A stretch of 6,828 nucleotides of DNA from the NCBI GenBank assembly GCA_000990145.1, contig LBSW01000035.1, positions 1-6,828 on the forward strand, written 5' to 3'. The notes below the pieces were generated by a model. That model was not told the origin of the DNA and did not search any database. It saw only the letters and a list, made by a program, of their open reading frames with translations. This stretch comes from Parcubacteria group bacterium GW2011_GWB1_37_13 (GTDB taxonomy: Bacteria; Patescibacteriota; Minisyncoccia; Phycocordibacterales; UBA9973). Of the stretch, positions 5,372 through 6,828 are shown piece after piece (the stretch's first letter is position 1; each line of letters begins with the position of its first letter). The position numbers were made by a program, and so were the translations under genes.

Positions 5372-6022
5372 CTATTTTATCATAAAATTTCTTAGTTCTG
5401 AAATTATGGGCGCCACAGTTTCATTGGTAATATATTCCGGCTTTATTTTACATTTGGCAAAAATTTGTTTTTCAATTTCTTTACCACATATAACTAATTT
5501 TTGACGTTCCGTCTCTGGTATGCGAAGTTTGTGATTTTCATATCGCTTCTTTGCTTCATCCACCCGTTCTTCATAAGAAACAACTCCGTATGGGTCAACT
5601 CGTCCATCAGCATAATGCACTATTTTTATATTAATATCTCTACTATCCCTGTGTTTGCAAATAAGCGAAAAACTGTTTTGGTCCGCAAGTGAAATTACAG
5701 CATTAGATAATCTAAGTTCTTTTATTATTTTCATCGTCGCTTCGTGTTCGTCATCTCCGTATTTTTCTTTATATTTATTTTGGATATTTTGCCAATAATG
5801 AAAACCTTTGGGTTCCAAAAACTCTAATAAAGAATCCCATTTAAATTTTAATATATTTGCCATATCATGAAGTAAACATGCGGTGATGATATCATTCTTC
5901 GGCAAGGGTTCATTAAAATTATTACATATCAAAGATGCAACCGCTGCCACCCGAAGCATATGTTTCTGTAAGGCTGGTATTATTTTATATTCGTCATAAA
6001 TATCTAAAATTTTTTTACTCAT
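5372..6022 (-). CDS. HD-domain phosphohydrolase-like protein
   Basis: This 216-residue cytoplasmic protein has the full set of HD-superfamily metal ligands: His21 in LQKHMLRVAAVASLI, His52-Asp53 in ACLLHDMAN, His93 in DDEHEAT and Asp139 in HYADGRVDPYGV. The YADGRV...YEER stretch resembles HD proteins related to nucleotide or tRNA-linked phosphohydrolases. HD enzymes cleave phosphomonoesters or phosphodiesters of nucleotides; the substrate cannot be read from this sequence. It starts one base after the ileS stop (TAG-T-ATG), so it is almost certainly translated from the same mRNA by coupling. The broken recO follows 21 bases later. There is no Shine-Dalgarno sequence, and the start is fixed by the ileS stop and by His21 lying at the usual distance from the N-terminus. 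Confidence 0.88.
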   Translation of the reverse strand: MSKKILDIYDEYKIIPALQKHMLRVAAVASLICNNFNEPLPKNDIITACLLHDMANILKFKWDSLLEFLEPKGFHYWQNIQNKYKEKYGDDEHEATMKIIKELRLSNAVISLADQNSFSLICKHRDSRDINIKIVHYADGRVDPYGVVSYEERVDEAKKRYENHKLRIPETERQKLVICGKEIEKQIFAKCKIKPEYITNETVAPIISELRNFMIK

Positions 6023-6023
6023 A

Positions 6024-6828
6024 CTATTTCTTAATTTTTATCTTGAAGAACAAATCGTCTATTTTTATTTCTTGCATCGTCTCGCTAGAGTTTTTGGCGG
6101 AAGCAGGTCCGTCATTTTTCCTAAATTCTACCCTAGAAACAAGCACAGTTTTTTTCATATCAGTTTCAAATTTTTGAATTAATTCTTTTCCCGTTTCATC
6201 TGTTTCAAAAACAATTGAAATAATATTACTAGGCGTCAAACCCAGTTTCTTGCGCATATCTTGCAAAGCATGAGCAAGTTCACGATAATCCCCTTCTTGT
6301 TTTAGTTCTGATGTGATATTTACATCCAATTTTACTTGGTTCTCAATATTTTTATTTTGTATTACCTCTTTTACGTTCAATTCATCTTTGATCAATTCAA
6401 GATACTTACCACCCAGTTTGTAATTTTTTATTTCAAGTTTGGCGAGCGGCTGGCGCACTTTTATTCCAGCATTTTGGCGGGCTTCCAGTCCAAGAGTAAC
6501 AATATCGCGGACTATTTGCATCTCTTTCATCACATTTTTCTTGCCGAATGAAAACCATTTTGTCTGACTAGCCGACCATTTTGCCAAATGTACACTTTCT
6601 TTATCATCATTTGTCTTTAATTTTAGCCAAATATCTTCGGCCGCAAAAGGCGCGAAGGGAGCCATCAATTTTGCAAGATTTTTTAATACAAAATATAAAG
6701 TTTGCCTGGCCTCTTCATCTCCATTTTTGATTCGTTCCCGCGAACGACGCAAATACCAAGTGGAAAAATTTCCAATAAAATTTCGAAGCGCTCTTGTTGG
6801 TTCAAGAAATTTATAATTATCAAGATTA
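6024..6828 (-). CDS. ileS: Isoleucine--tRNA ligase, C-terminal 267 residues (enters from the right edge)
   Basis: The reading frame is open to the window edge, so this is the 3' end of a larger gene, usually 900-1,100 codons. The visible part starts in the anticodon-binding helical bundle with LDNYKFLEPTRALRNFI, then the STWYLRRSRERIK signature of IleRS. LMAPFAPFAAEDIWLKL, the EARQNAGIKVRQPLAKLEI segment and a C-terminal appended domain to the KIKIKK end follow. The enzyme charges tRNA-Ile in the cytoplasm. No cysteine cluster is seen at the C-terminus, unlike the zinc-binding tail of E. coli-type IleRS; this and the K-R-Q-P-L segment suggest the eukaryote-like (IleS2) class. The HIGH and KMSKS motifs lie outside the window. 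The HD-domain gene follows after one base. Confidence 0.95.
   Translation of the reverse strand, partial: NLDNYKFLEPTRALRNFIGNFSTWYLRRSRERIKNGDEEARQTLYFVLKNLAKLMAPFAPFAAEDIWLKLKTNDDKESVHLAKWSASQTKWFSFGKKNVMKEMQIVRDIVTLGLEARQNAGIKVRQPLAKLEIKNYKLGGKYLELIKDELNVKEVIQNKNIENQVKLDVNITSELKQEGDYRELAHALQDMRKKLGLTPSNIISIVFETDETGKELIQKFETDMKKTVLVSRVEFRKNDGPASAKNSSETMQEIKIDDLFFKIKIKK

Noticed and set aside
6024..6752. A separate 242-residue gene starting at TTG 6750-6752
   Set aside because: The frame is open upstream to the window edge and encodes the IleRS segment ending in STWYLRRSRER, so the TTG is an internal leucine codon of ileS.

Overview
The window looks like chromosomal DNA of a Patescibacteria (CPR) bacterium, probably of the Parcubacteria kind. 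This rests on AT-rich DNA, tightly packed short genes, lean versions of housekeeping proteins (an IleRS C-terminus with no cysteine cluster, a RecO-like protein without a zinc finger), and a PaaX/Cas2-fold small regulator of a type I associate with these genomes. The assignment comes from protein character and memory, not a search. Every gene I can support lies on the minus strand, so transcription runs from high to low coordinates.

Layout in transcription order. (1) 6828-5372: the C-terminal third of isoleucyl-tRNA synthetase enters from the right edge, followed after one base by an HD-domain phosphohydrolase-like protein. (2) 5350-4827: recO, broken. A clear RecO N-terminus of 23 codons stops at TAATG, and the rest continues in another frame after an apparent loss of about 20 codons. 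(3) 4773-1426: a new promoter with a perfect TATAAT box only 6 bases before the ATG drives a 649-residue membrane-anchored, extracellular beta-domain protein and, 3 bases later, dimeric-type glycyl-tRNA synthetase. (4) 1353-865: a PaaX-like winged-helix/Cas2-fold protein starting at GTG. (5) 760-1: a CYTH-domain protein (class IV adenylate cyclase/triphosphatase family) with its own promoter, then, 4 bases later, the N-terminus of an M16 zinc peptidase that runs off the left edge.

The most distinctive non-coding signal is a 23-bp element, 22/23 identical and in the same orientation, on both sides of the PaaX-like gene. The downstream copy sits in a 38-bp nested palindrome: outer ATTGTAT/ATACAAT arms around a perfect 12-bp core. 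It suits an operator of the regulator between the two copies, although the downstream copy also resembles a terminator, being followed by seven T on the minus strand. Two promoters place the -10 box 6 bases before the start codon, which predicts leaderless mRNAs, and no start in the window has a well-placed Shine-Dalgarno sequence.

The genes mix translation (IleRS, GlyRS), repair (broken RecO), envelope (membrane protein, perhaps M16 peptidase) and nucleotide/phosphate chemistry (HD, CYTH). I see no CRISPR array, tRNA, rRNA or insertion sequence, and no gene-free stretch above about 105 bases.
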